From NCBI RefSeq assembly GCF_900092025.1, contig NZ_FLTX01000008.1, positions 1-64,000 of the forward strand: DNA of 64,000 nt. The letters run 5' to 3'. The notes beneath the pieces were generated by a model, which searched no databases, was not told the origin of the DNA, and worked only from the letters and a program-made list of their open reading frames with translations. This document shows positions 7,778-16,172 of this stretch, one piece after another (position 1 is the stretch's first letter; each line of letters starts with the position of its first letter). The DNA comes from Xanthomonas bromi (lineage in GTDB: Bacteria > Pseudomonadota > Gammaproteobacteria > Xanthomonadales > Xanthomonadaceae). The position numbers and the translations under genes were made by a program.

Positions 7778-10071
7778 GTGAACGCATGACGCCGCGCCTG
7801 TTCCCCGTTTCCCTGCTGATTGGCCTGCTGGCCGGTTGCGCCACCACTCCGCCACCGGACGTGCGCCGCGACGCGCGCCTGGATCCGCAAGTCGGCGCTG
7901 CCGGCGCCACCCAGACCACCGCCGAGCAACCCGCCGACGGCACTGCCAACGCCAAGCCCAGCCCGGTGATCCGCCGCGGCAGCGGCACCATGATCAACCA
8001 GAGCGCCGCGTCCGCGCCGGCGCCCACGCTAGGCATGGCCAGCAGCGGCAGCGCCACCTTCAACTTCGAAGGCGAATCGGTGCAGGCGGTGGTCAAGGCG
8101 ATCCTGGGCGACATGCTCGGCCAGAACTACGTGATCGCGCCCGGCGTGCAGGGCACCGTGACCCTGGCCACGCCCAATCCGGTCTCGCCGGCGCAGGCCT
8201 TGAACCTGCTGGAAATGGTGCTGGGCTGGAACAACGCCCGCATGGTGTTCAGCGGTGGCCGCTACAACATCGTGCCGGCCGACCAGGCGCTGGCCGGCAC
8301 CGTCGCGCCCAGCACGGCATCGCCGTCGGCTGCGCGTGGTTTCGAAGTGCGCGTGGTGCCCTTGAAGTACATCTCGGCCAGCGAGATGAAGAAGGTGCTC
8401 GAGCCCTACGCGCGCCCGAACGCTATCGTCGGCACCGACCCGGCGCGTAATGTCATCACCCTGGGCGGCACCCGTGCCGAGCTGGAAAACTACCTGCGCA
8501 CCGTGCAGATCTTCGACGTGGACTGGTTGTCGGGCATGTCGGTGGGCGTGTTCCCGATCCAGTCCGGCAAGGCCGAAAAAGTCAGCGCGGACCTGGAAAA
8601 GGTGTTCGGCGAACAGAGCAAGACGCCCAGCGCCGGCATGTTCCGCTTCATGCCGCTGGAAAACGCCAACGCGGTGCTGGTGATCACCCCGCAGCCGCGC
8701 TATCTGGACCAGATCCAGCAGTGGCTGGACCGCATCGACAGCGCCGGCGGCGGCGTACGGCTGTTCTCGTACGAGTTGAAGTACATCAAGGCCAAGGACC
8801 TGGCTGACCGTCTTTCGGAAGTGTTCGGTGGCCGTAGCAACGGCGGCGATTCCAATGCCTCGCTGGCGCCGGGTTCGGAAACCACCGTGCTTGGGGGTAC
8901 GATCGGCAATCGCGACAGCAGCATGGGCGGCAGCACCGGCATGACCGGCGGCAGCATCGGCGAAAGCGGCGATGGCAGTTCGTCGGGCAGCAGTTTCGGT
9001 GGCAGCAGTGGCAGCAGCAGTGGTGGCCTGGGGAATGGCAGCTTGCAACTGTCGCCGCGCAGCAATGGCAACGGCGCCGTGACGCTGGAAGTGGAAGGCG
9101 ACAAGGTTGGCGTGTCGGCGGTGGCCGAAACCAACACCTTGCTGGTGCGTTCCACCCCGCAATCCTGGGCCTCGATCCGCGACGTCATCGAAAAGCTCGA
9201 CGTGATGCCGATGCAGGTGCATATCGAGGCGCAGGTGGCTGAGGTGAATTTGACGGGCAAGCTGAGCTATGGTGTGAATTGGTATTTTGAGAATGCAGTA
9301 AATGCGGCTTCCGATTCGACCACCAATGGTTTCGGCGGCGCAGGGCTTCCCAGTGCAGCAGGGCGGAACATTTGGGGTGACATCGCTGGCAAAGTCGGCG
9401 AGGGCGGGCTTTCCTGGAGCTTCCTGGGCAAAAATGCAGCAGCCATCATCACCGCACTTGATGAAGTGACGAATGTTCGCTTGCTGCAGACTCCGTCTGT
9501 CTTCGTGCGAAACAATGCCGAAGCCACCTTGAATGTCGGCTCGCGCATCGCAATAAATTCCACGTCCATCAACACAGGCTTGGGAAGCGACAGCAGCTTC
9601 TCATCCGTGCAATACATCGATACCGGCGTGATCCTGAAAGTACGTCCACGCGTGACCAAGGACGGCATGGTGTTCTTGGATATCGTGCAGGAGGTCAGCA
9701 GTCCCGGCGACCGGCCGGCCGCATGTACATCGGCAACCGCAACGGTCAATGCCGCTGCATGTAACGTGGACATCAATACGCGTCGCGTCAAAACCGAAGC
9801 TGCTGTGCAAAGTGGCGACACCATCATGCTGGCCGGTCTGATCGACGACAACAGCAGCGATGGCAGTGCAGGCTTGCCATTTTTGAGCAAGTTGCCTGTC
9901 GTCGGCGCGCTCTTTGGCAGGAAAAGCCAAAACAACACCCGCCGCGAAGTCATCGTGCTGATCACTCCATCGATCGTGCGCAACCCGCAGGAAGCGCGCA
10001 ATCTCACCGACGAATACGGCCAGAAGTTCAAGGCCATGGAGCCGCTGAAACCCACCCAGAAGCCGCAATGA
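7774..10071 (+). CDS. xpsD: Type II secretion secretin XpsD (GspD)
   Basis: A 765-residue outer-membrane secretin that forms the exit channel. It begins with a lipoprotein signal (LLIGLLAGC), followed by an Ala/Pro-rich linker, N0-N3 domains from about residue 90 (FNFEGESVQAVVKAILGDML), a Gly/Ser-rich insert (about 370-425, many GGS repeats) and the C-terminal secretin domain ending in LPVVGALFGRKSQNNTRREVIVLITPSIV. From about 9240 to 9600 base composition and codon choice look less GC-rich than on either side. ATG 7774 overlaps the xpsN stop; the open frame extending to 7006 is a shadow. Confidence 0.96.
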   Translation: MSERMTPRLFPVSLLIGLLAGCATTPPPDVRRDARLDPQVGAAGATQTTAEQPADGTANAKPSPVIRRGSGTMINQSAASAPAPTLGMASSGSATFNFEGESVQAVVKAILGDMLGQNYVIAPGVQGTVTLATPNPVSPAQALNLLEMVLGWNNARMVFSGGRYNIVPADQALAGTVAPSTASPSAARGFEVRVVPLKYISASEMKKVLEPYARPNAIVGTDPARNVITLGGTRAELENYLRTVQIFDVDWLSGMSVGVFPIQSGKAEKVSADLEKVFGEQSKTPSAGMFRFMPLENANAVLVITPQPRYLDQIQQWLDRIDSAGGGVRLFSYELKYIKAKDLADRLSEVFGGRSNGGDSNASLAPGSETTVLGGTIGNRDSSMGGSTGMTGGSIGESGDGSSSGSSFGGSSGSSSGGLGNGSLQLSPRSNGNGAVTLEVEGDKVGVSAVAETNTLLVRSTPQSWASIRDVIEKLDVMPMQVHIEAQVAEVNLTGKLSYGVNWYFENAVNAASDSTTNGFGGAGLPSAAGRNIWGDIAGKVGEGGLSWSFLGKNAAAIITALDEVTNVRLLQTPSVFVRNNAEATLNVGSRIAINSTSINTGLGSDSSFSSVQYIDTGVILKVRPRVTKDGMVFLDIVQEVSSPGDRPAACTSATATVNAAACNVDINTRRVKTEAAVQSGDTIMLAGLIDDNSSDGSAGLPFLSKLPVVGALFGRKSQNNTRREVIVLITPSIVRNPQEARNLTDEYGQKFKAMEPLKPTQKPQ

Positions 10072-10907
10072 GTTCAGCGCTGCCGGTCGTGCTGGTGCCG
10101 GTCGGCACCGACGACGAGGCGCTGGATGCGTGTCTGGGCGCGCTGGATGCCGCCACGCCGGCCGGCACGCGAGTGTGGCTGGCGGACGATGCGCAGGCTG
10201 GCCCGCGCGGGCAGGCGGTGATCGAACACTGGCTGGCGCGCACGCAGCTGCAGGCCCACCACACCCGCCGCCAGCGCATGCTCGGCGAGGTGGCGCATCT
10301 GGATGAAATGCTCAGCGCTTGCGGCGATGCGGACGTGGTGGTGCTGGGCGTGGATGCCTGCCCGTTGCCCGGGTGGTTGCGTCAACTCACCGCGTGTTTC
10401 GCGCGCGATGCCGCAATTGCCACCGCCACCCCATGGAGCAACGTGGGCGAAGCCTGTAGCTGGCCGCGGCTGGGCGAACTCAACCCGATGCCGGATGCAC
10501 CCGAGCGGCTTGCGGCTGCCTGCGCCACCATGCCGCCGCTGCATCCGGAACTGCCATCGGCGATCGGGCATGCGGTGCTGTTGCGTGGTGTTGCGCGACG
10601 CAAGGCCGGTGGCCTGGATGCCAGCAGTTACGGCTCGTGGTACGCCGCGCTGGTGGATCTGAGCCTGCGCATGGGCGGCCTGGGCTGGCGCAATGTGTTG
10701 TGCGATACCGCCTTCGTCGCCTCCCCGCACGAGGGCCGGCCGGCCGGCGGCGACATGGATGCCTTGGCCACCCGCTGGCCGGCATGGCACGCGCGCCTGG
10801 CCAACTTCCTGATGCACGACCCGCTACGTGCGCAACGCGAACAATTGAGTCGGCTGCTGGCCGAACTGCCGCCACCCGATCCGCAACGCATGCTGTTCGA
10901 CGCCTAG
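10068..10907 (+). CDS. Glycosyltransferase family 2-like protein coupled to xpsD
   Basis: A 279-residue protein whose ATG overlaps the xpsD stop (ATGA), so it is translated as the last gene of the secretion operon. The fold looks GT-A/GT2-like: PVVLVPVGTDDEALDACLGAL at the N-terminus, DADVVVLGVDACPLPGWLRQL in the position of the nucleotide-sugar/DxD segment, then TATPWSNVGEACSWP, which resembles GT2 enzymes acting on surface sugars. A perfect DxD is not evident, so activity is uncertain. No signal peptide or membrane segment is seen. Not a known core secretion component. Confidence 0.7.
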   Translation: MSSALPVVLVPVGTDDEALDACLGALDAATPAGTRVWLADDAQAGPRGQAVIEHWLARTQLQAHHTRRQRMLGEVAHLDEMLSACGDADVVVLGVDACPLPGWLRQLTACFARDAAIATATPWSNVGEACSWPRLGELNPMPDAPERLAAACATMPPLHPELPSAIGHAVLLRGVARRKAGGLDASSYGSWYAALVDLSLRMGGLGWRNVLCDTAFVASPHEGRPAGGDMDALATRWPAWHARLANFLMHDPLRAQREQLSRLLAELPPPDPQRMLFDA

Positions 10908-11199
10908 CCGACCGCAAACAGGCCGTCCACGCATGCCGGCGGTGGCGCAGCGACGTCGCGATGACGGAAGAAGATCCAAGGGCAAAACCATCGCGCAGTG
11001 GTCAACGCATGCTGCTGCTGCCCGTTACAGCAGACGGCGCAGCGATCCGCATTTGCGCCGCTCGCCGCGTGGTGTCAGCTGCAAGACCACAATGACCAAG
11101 ACACATGCGACACCGCCGATAGCAGCGCATGCTTTTCCCGATTCCCGATTCCCGATTCCCGATTCCCGATTCCCGATTCCCGATTCCCGATTCCCGGCA
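10908..11199 (+). other. Convergent intergenic region with heptad array
   Basis: No credible coding sequence is seen. The region separates the end of the secretion operon from the oppositely oriented GntR gene and holds the long GATTCCC array (11140-11195). No classical GC-hairpin/T-tract terminator is obvious, so the array may itself lie in the 3' ends of both transcripts. Confidence 0.6.
11140..11195 (+). repeat. GATTCCC heptad array, 8 perfect copies
   Basis: Eight uninterrupted direct copies of GATTCCC, preceded by a partial TTTTCCC and followed by GG. It is the longest array in the window. It sits between the 3' ends of two convergent genes (ends at 10907 and 11200). Confidence 0.95.
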
Positions 11200-11928
11200 C
11201 TACTCCCCAGTGTGCGTCGGTGCCTCGGTCCGCACCACCACATCCAGTGCGTCGTGACGCCAGGATTCGATATCCAGTTCCACCGCGCGGCCGTCTTCGT
11301 CGAAGCTGATCCGCTGCAGCCGGAAACACGGCGTGCCGGGAGTGGACTGCAGCAGCATCGCCTGTGCCGCGTCCAAGCCGGCGGGATGCATCGAGAGTTG
11401 CGCACGACCGAGAAACAGGCCAAGCCGCTGGTTGAACATGCTCGACAGCGATCCGGCCAGATCGTGTTCGAGCAGGCCCGGCGCCCAGGCTGCGAGCACC
11501 ACGTTGGTTTCCAGCAGCACGGCGCGGCGGTCGATCCAGCGCCGACGTTGCAGCACGAATACCTCGTCGTACGGGCTATCCAATCGCAATGCCGCAGCGT
11601 AGGCCGTGCCCGCGACCTGCCGGGTGGCGCTCAATAATTCGGTGCGCGGCTTGCGCCCTTGCGCTGCCACGTACTGCATGAAACCGGCGATGCTGGTGGG
11701 GTCGTAGCGCACGCGCGGTGCGCTGACGAACCAGCCGCGGCGGTTTTCGCGGTAGATGCGGCCTTCCGCTTCAAGCTGTTGCAACGCTTCGCGCAGCGTG
11801 ATGCGGGTGCAGGCAAACCGCTCGGCCAGCGCGCGCTCCACTGGCAGGCGCTGGTCCGGGCCCCATTCGCCGGCGGCAATCTGTGCGGAGATCGCTTCGG
11901 TGATGGTGTGCTGGCGCGACACGCTCAT
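11200..11928 (-). CDS. GntR/HutC-family (UTRA) transcriptional repressor
   Basis: A 242-residue regulator with an N-terminal winged helix (about residues 8-70: TITEAISAQIAAGEWGPDQRLP, then ERFACTRITLREALQQLEAEG and the wing IYRENRRGWFV) and a C-terminal UTRA ligand-binding domain (about 95-235, including RRRWIDRRAVLLETNVVLA and DIESWRHDALDVVVRTE). UTRA proteins usually sense sugars, amino acids or other small metabolites. It is the last gene of a minus-strand island with pnuC-like, receptor and kinase genes and is the obvious candidate to bind the TGGTATAGACCA site upstream of the kinase (16217-16228). The ligand is unknown. Confidence 0.88.
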   Translation of the reverse strand: MSVSRQHTITEAISAQIAAGEWGPDQRLPVERALAERFACTRITLREALQQLEAEGRIYRENRRGWFVSAPRVRYDPTSIAGFMQYVAAQGRKPRTELLSATRQVAGTAYAAALRLDSPYDEVFVLQRRRWIDRRAVLLETNVVLAAWAPGLLEHDLAGSLSSMFNQRLGLFLGRAQLSMHPAGLDAAQAMLLQSTPGTPCFRLQRISFDEDGRAVELDIESWRHDALDVVVRTEAPTHTGE

Positions 11929-12033
11929 GCGGCGAACCGTCGATGAAAGGCACAGGGTACAGGCAAGGCGATGAGGTGGAAGGCGCGCATGCTGCGATGG
12001 TAAAGAAGAACGCGCGCGCGAACTGCGCCTGGC

Positions 12034-12609
12034 TCAGCGTGCGCCAGCCAGGTTCGGGTCCTGTTGGGTTTTCCAGCTGTGCCAGCCGTACACCGCAAGC
12101 GCCACGAAGCCGGCGTAGAGCATGGCGGTGGGGTACAGGCCCTTGCTGATGAAGACGCCGACATAGATGCAGTCGAGCACGATCCACAACACCCAGTTTG
12201 CGATGCGCTTGCGCGCGGCCCACAGGGTGGCCACCAGGCTGAAACTGGCCAGCGCCGCATCCAGCCACGGCAGCGCCGCATCGGTGCGGTATTGCATGTA
12301 AGCGCCGAGTGCCGCAGCGAATGCCGCGCCGATGCACAGCGAGAGCCAGAGCTCCGCGGACGGCATCGGCAGCGGGCGGATGCGCGTGTCTGCAGCGAGT
12401 CCGCGCTGCCAGTGCCACCATCCGTACAGTTGAGTCAGGACATAGACGCCTTGCAACAGCATGTCCGAGTACAGCTTCCACTGATAGAACAGCAACGCGT
12501 ATAACGCCACCGCCACGATGCCGACCGGCCAGCACCAGCGAATGCGCCGCGAAGTCAGCCACACGCCCAGCAGGTTGATCACGACAGCGATGGATTCGAG
12601 CAGCGACAT
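12034..12609 (-). CDS. pnuC: PnuC-family vitamin/nucleoside permease
   Basis: A 191-residue inner-membrane protein of the PnuC family (facilitated uptake of nicotinamide riboside, thiamine or riboflavin depending on subgroup). The start at 12609 gives MSLLESIAVVINLLGVWLTSRR; the open frame upstream to 12723 lacks family features. About seven hydrophobic segments are seen, with the family WxxW-type region (QLYGWWHWQRG) and the end motif FVALAVYGWHSWK. Neighbours are an outer-membrane TonB-dependent receptor and a small-molecule kinase, which suggests uptake followed by phosphorylation trapping. Which vitamin is carried cannot be told from sequence alone; no TPP riboswitch is seen nearby. Confidence 0.85.
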   Translation of the reverse strand: MSLLESIAVVINLLGVWLTSRRIRWCWPVGIVAVALYALLFYQWKLYSDMLLQGVYVLTQLYGWWHWQRGLAADTRIRPLPMPSAELWLSLCIGAAFAAALGAYMQYRTDAALPWLDAALASFSLVATLWAARKRIANWVLWIVLDCIYVGVFISKGLYPTAMLYAGFVALAVYGWHSWKTQQDPNLAGAR

Positions 12610-12819
12610 GCGGTACCTGATGCGATGTGGATCAACGTGGAGGTGCGTAAGACACGTTAGGGCAGCCGGGATGCGCAGGGTGCAACGCAGCGTCGTCGAC
12701 GGCGACACGCGGCTGGGCAGCACGTCCTGCGGGTAGGTTGGCTCTCGACGCCGCCAAGCACCGCATTCCGATTTCCTTCTGCTGCACTAGAGTGTGCGCA
12801 CTGTCTGCCTGCAAGCAGG

Positions 12820-14982
12820 TTAGAAATCCACCTGCACGGTCAGCCGTGCTGTGCGTGGTGCGCCGGGGAATAGATACGCATCGCCCTGGTATTCGCCGGA
12901 ATCGCGCCAGTCGCGTTTGTCGAACACGTTGTCTACGTTCAAACGCCAGGTGGTCGCCAGGCTGCCCAGCACAGTGGTGTAGCGCGCGCCCAGGTTCGCC
13001 ACGGTGTAGGCCGGCACGCTGGCATTGCCGAGCCGGTCGGCGAACTTGCGCCCGCTGTATTGCACGCCTGCGAGCAGCGCCAAGCCATCGACGCCGGGTA
13101 CGCGGTAGTCGGCCTGCACGCTGGCTCGCAGCTTTGGCACATTGATCGCCTGATGGCCTTCGTAGTCCGCAATGTCGGTGTCTTCGGCGTGCGCGCGGAT
13201 GGCCACGACGCTGGCGAACAGGCGCAGTTGCCGTGTCGCTGCGCCGTCGGCAGACAGCTCCAGGCCACGATTGTGCAGGCGGCCCTGCTGCACATAGCGC
13301 AGGCCACCATCGGCCTGCGGTTGGGTGAACTGATAGGCCTGGCGGATGTCGAACAGTGCCGCCCCCAGGCGCACGCCCTGCAGGTCGATCTTTGCGCCGG
13401 TTTCCAGCTGGTACGCGTGGGTGGGCGGCAATATCTCGTCGGCGTTATCGGCAAACCACGGCGCAGTGCCGCCCGCCGCCAGACTCTTGGCGTAGCTGGC
13501 ATACAGCGACACATTCTGCTGCGGCTTGAACAGCAGCGCGGCCTGCGGCAATACCGTGTCCTTGCGGGTGCGCCGTTCCAGCAAGCCGTCGCGGTCGAAG
13601 GCGCGCTCGTCCAGCCGCACGGCGCGTGCGCCCAGCGACAGTTCCCACCGTGCGCCCAGGCCGATGCGATCGGCCAGCACCAAGGCGCGTTGGCGGCTGT
13701 CCAGGCGGCGTTGCTTGGGGGCCAGTGCAACATCGGTCTGCGCGAAGACGTCCGGATCGCGATCGATGCTGCCGCTGCCGACGAATTCGTTGACCGAGCC
13801 AAAGCGGTCGATGGTGCGGCGCAGCCAGTCGCCACCGATGCTCAGGTGATGCTCCAGCGTGCCGGTGACCACATGGCCTTCGAGCATGGCGCGCAGTTGA
13901 TCGTGCACGCGGATGTCGTCGGGGCTGCGGTAGTCGTAGACGTCGTACTCGCCCTGCGCGCTGAAGAAGTTCGGTGTGGCGATGTCGGCACAGCTTGCCG
14001 CGCCGTAGCAGCCCCAGGCGAACGCGGAGAAGTCGTTGATGGTCGAACGGCTGCGCGAGGCCTCGGCAGTGGCACGCCAATCGTCGTTGAACTGATAGGC
14101 ATAACGCAGCTGGGCATTGAGCGAGTCCATTTCCACCGGCCGCGACCACGGCTGGTAGCCGAGCAGGCGGTGCACATCGATATCGCGCGGCACCTGCGTG
14201 CCACCGAGCAATTGGTAGCCGGGCACCGAGCGCTGTTGCCGATGCTGATATTCCACATCCAGCTCCAGCAGCGCCTGCGGGGTGATCTTCCAGTCGCCGG
14301 CCAGCGACAGGAAATTGCGGTAGCCGTTCGCGTGATCGACATAGCTGTTGATGTCTTCGCGCGCGGCATTCACCCGCAGGCCCAGCGTGCGTTCGGCACC
14401 GAACCAGTCGCCCAGGTCGGCGGCGGCATAACGCGAGCCTTGCTCATCGGTGCCCAGGGTCACGCTGCGCACGTGCTCGGGCCGCTTGGTGCGGTAGTCG
14501 ATCAGCCCGGCGGGCTCGTTGACGCCCGATTGCAGCCCGGCCAGACCCTTGAGGAGTTGCACCTGCTGTTTGTTTTCCAGCGCGATCGATTGTTCGCCCA
14601 CCGCGCTCATGCCATTGATGCGGTAGCTGTTGGCGGCATTGAGCGAATAGCCGCGCACCACGAAGTTTTCGTAATAGCCGATCGGCGCGTACGCATCGCC
14701 AGCGGAGGCATCGGCGCGCAATACCTCACTGAGCACGCGCGCCTGACGATCGAGCAATTGCTGACGATCGATGACCGCGATCGAGGCTGGCGTGTCCAGC
14801 AGCCGGGTTGCGCCGAATCCGCTCAATGCCGTGCTGGTCTCCATGCGCTCGCTACGCACGTTGACCGCATCCAGTTCGACTGCATCGGCGTCGGGTCGCT
14901 GCTGCGCCAGGGCAGGGCTGCAGCACAACGCCAGTGCGAGCGCGAGCGGACAGCGGGAGATCAAAGGGAAGGTCACAGGCAT
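12820..14982 (-). CDS. TonB-dependent outer-membrane receptor (siderophore-receptor fold)
   Basis: A 720-residue TonB-dependent transporter. ATG 14982 gives a good signal peptide (MPVTFPLISRCPLALALALC...PALA); the frame is also open to GTG 15018, which overlaps the upstream kinase stop (GTGA), so coupled initiation there is possible. A plug domain (about residues 50-160: LLDTPASIAVIDRQQLLDRQ, NFVVRGYSLNAAN) precedes the 22-strand barrel, which ends in a typical aromatic residue (TVQVDF). It belongs to an apparent uptake unit with kinase and PnuC, suggesting a small nutrient such as a vitamin rather than iron, although the fold alone would be annotated as a siderophore receptor. Confidence 0.87.
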   Translation of the reverse strand: MPVTFPLISRCPLALALALCCSPALAQQRPDADAVELDAVNVRSERMETSTALSGFGATRLLDTPASIAVIDRQQLLDRQARVLSEVLRADASAGDAYAPIGYYENFVVRGYSLNAANSYRINGMSAVGEQSIALENKQQVQLLKGLAGLQSGVNEPAGLIDYRTKRPEHVRSVTLGTDEQGSRYAAADLGDWFGAERTLGLRVNAAREDINSYVDHANGYRNFLSLAGDWKITPQALLELDVEYQHRQQRSVPGYQLLGGTQVPRDIDVHRLLGYQPWSRPVEMDSLNAQLRYAYQFNDDWRATAEASRSRSTINDFSAFAWGCYGAASCADIATPNFFSAQGEYDVYDYRSPDDIRVHDQLRAMLEGHVVTGTLEHHLSIGGDWLRRTIDRFGSVNEFVGSGSIDRDPDVFAQTDVALAPKQRRLDSRQRALVLADRIGLGARWELSLGARAVRLDERAFDRDGLLERRTRKDTVLPQAALLFKPQQNVSLYASYAKSLAAGGTAPWFADNADEILPPTHAYQLETGAKIDLQGVRLGAALFDIRQAYQFTQPQADGGLRYVQQGRLHNRGLELSADGAATRQLRLFASVVAIRAHAEDTDIADYEGHQAINVPKLRASVQADYRVPGVDGLALLAGVQYSGRKFADRLGNASVPAYTVANLGARYTTVLGSLATTWRLNVDNVFDKRDWRDSGEYQGDAYLFPGAPRTARLTVQVDF

Positions 14983-15014
14983 TGGCAAGACTCGACAAAA
15001 ATTAAGAAAGGCGC

Positions 15015-16172
15015 TCACGGCAGCCGGCGCGCACGTGCGTGCAGATGCTCAAGCAGTTGCTGGCCGTCGGCGCTGGCAAACCAGTCCGCATGGCCGAGCA
15101 GATAGCGGTGATAGGCGATGTCGGCATTGGCAGACGACCGCGTGATGCCGGCGAAATATTCGATTTCGCTCAAGGCGAAGTCGGCATGCACGATCGGCAG
15201 CAGTGCGGCCAGGCGGTGCATGTCGTTGGCATCCAGTGGACGATGCTGCGCGTAGCCATCCAGCAGCGCGTCGAGCTGAGCCAGCTCGGCCTTGGCACGT
15301 GCGCCGGTATCCAGCCCCAGCCATGGGATGAGGTTGCGTTCGATGGCGGTTGCGAGGTCGAACAGCGCGCTGCTGCAATCGCTCAACCCGAAATCGAAGA
15401 TGGCACTGACGCGGGTAGATCCGTCCTTGCTGTCCCACAGCAGGTTGGACGCGTGCCAGTCGCCATGCGTCCACAGCGGCCGCAGCGCGCCCGGTGCCGA
15501 CAGCAGCGGCCACGCTTGCGCATGCCAGGGCAGCAGATGGGTGGCGAAATCGTGTTGCCAGGGGCGGTACTGCAGGGCTGCTGCCAGGTGCGGCCGCGTT
15601 GGCAAGGCAGCGCGCAACGCCTGCACGGGGTCTGCCTGCGCAAAGAGCCGCAGATTGGCAACCAGCAGGTTGGTGGAGCGCGCCGGCGCATCGAAGCCGT
15701 ATGCTGCGCTGTGCAGTTGCGCCAACGCAGCGCCGGCAGCCTGTGCATGCGCAATGTCGGTGAATGGTGTCCACGACAATGCATCACGGTAGAGGTCGTC
15801 CCCGGCGCCGACACGCTGCACTTCGTACACCCAATCGTCGTGTGCCAGCGCGGTGCGGCCCTGCGCGTCGTGCAGCACCTCCACCACCGGCGCACCGGCC
15901 CAACGCAGGTGCGCCATGAAGCTATGTTCTTCGCGTAACGCGGCGACACTGCGCACGTTGCGGTGGTGGCGTTTGACGATGACCGGGCCGCTTGCCGTGT
16001 CCACACAGGCCGCCGCCGAGAACGGGCGCGCGCTATGCCAACGCACCGCAGCGAGGCGGCCCACGGCCGCAAACTGTTCCAGCACGCGTTGGATTTCATC
16101 GGCGGCCAGCACTGGCCAGTCCGGCAGCGCCAATTCCAGGCTCATGCCATGCACTTGGTGCGGCACGTTCAT
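15015..16172 (-). CDS. APH/choline-kinase-fold phosphotransferase
   Basis: A 385-residue cytoplasmic kinase of the aminoglycoside phosphotransferase/homoserine-kinase-like fold. The ATP-site lysine region (SGPVIVKRHH) and the catalytic loop (LWTHGDWHASNLLWD) followed by the metal-binding Asp (AIFDFGLSDCSSALFDLA) are intact. Family members phosphorylate small molecules including thiamine, homoserine and choline. It is the first gene of the minus-strand island, and its stop overlaps the GTG start of the receptor frame. A GntR-type operator lies about 45 bp upstream. Function inferred: phosphorylates the imported substrate to trap it. Confidence 0.85.
   Translation of the reverse strand: MNVPHQVHGMSLELALPDWPVLAADEIQRVLEQFAAVGRLAAVRWHSARPFSAAACVDTASGPVIVKRHHRNVRSVAALREEHSFMAHLRWAGAPVVEVLHDAQGRTALAHDDWVYEVQRVGAGDDLYRDALSWTPFTDIAHAQAAGAALAQLHSAAYGFDAPARSTNLLVANLRLFAQADPVQALRAALPTRPHLAAALQYRPWQHDFATHLLPWHAQAWPLLSAPGALRPLWTHGDWHASNLLWDSKDGSTRVSAIFDFGLSDCSSALFDLATAIERNLIPWLGLDTGARAKAELAQLDALLDGYAQHRPLDANDMHRLAALLPIVHADFALSEIEYFAGITRSSANADIAYHRYLLGHADWFASADGQQLLEHLHARARRLP

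Noticed and set aside
11140-11195. Possible CRISPR array
   Set aside because: Units are 7 bp, directly adjacent, with no spacers.
12807-12822. CCTGC-AA-GCAGG as terminator of the receptor gene
   Set aside because: The 2-base loop is too tight and the repeat overlaps the stop codon region; no T tract.
13060-15105. Long plus-strand open frame opposite the TonB-dependent receptor (681 codons)
   Set aside because: Shadow of the receptor gene; composition bias and lack of motifs.
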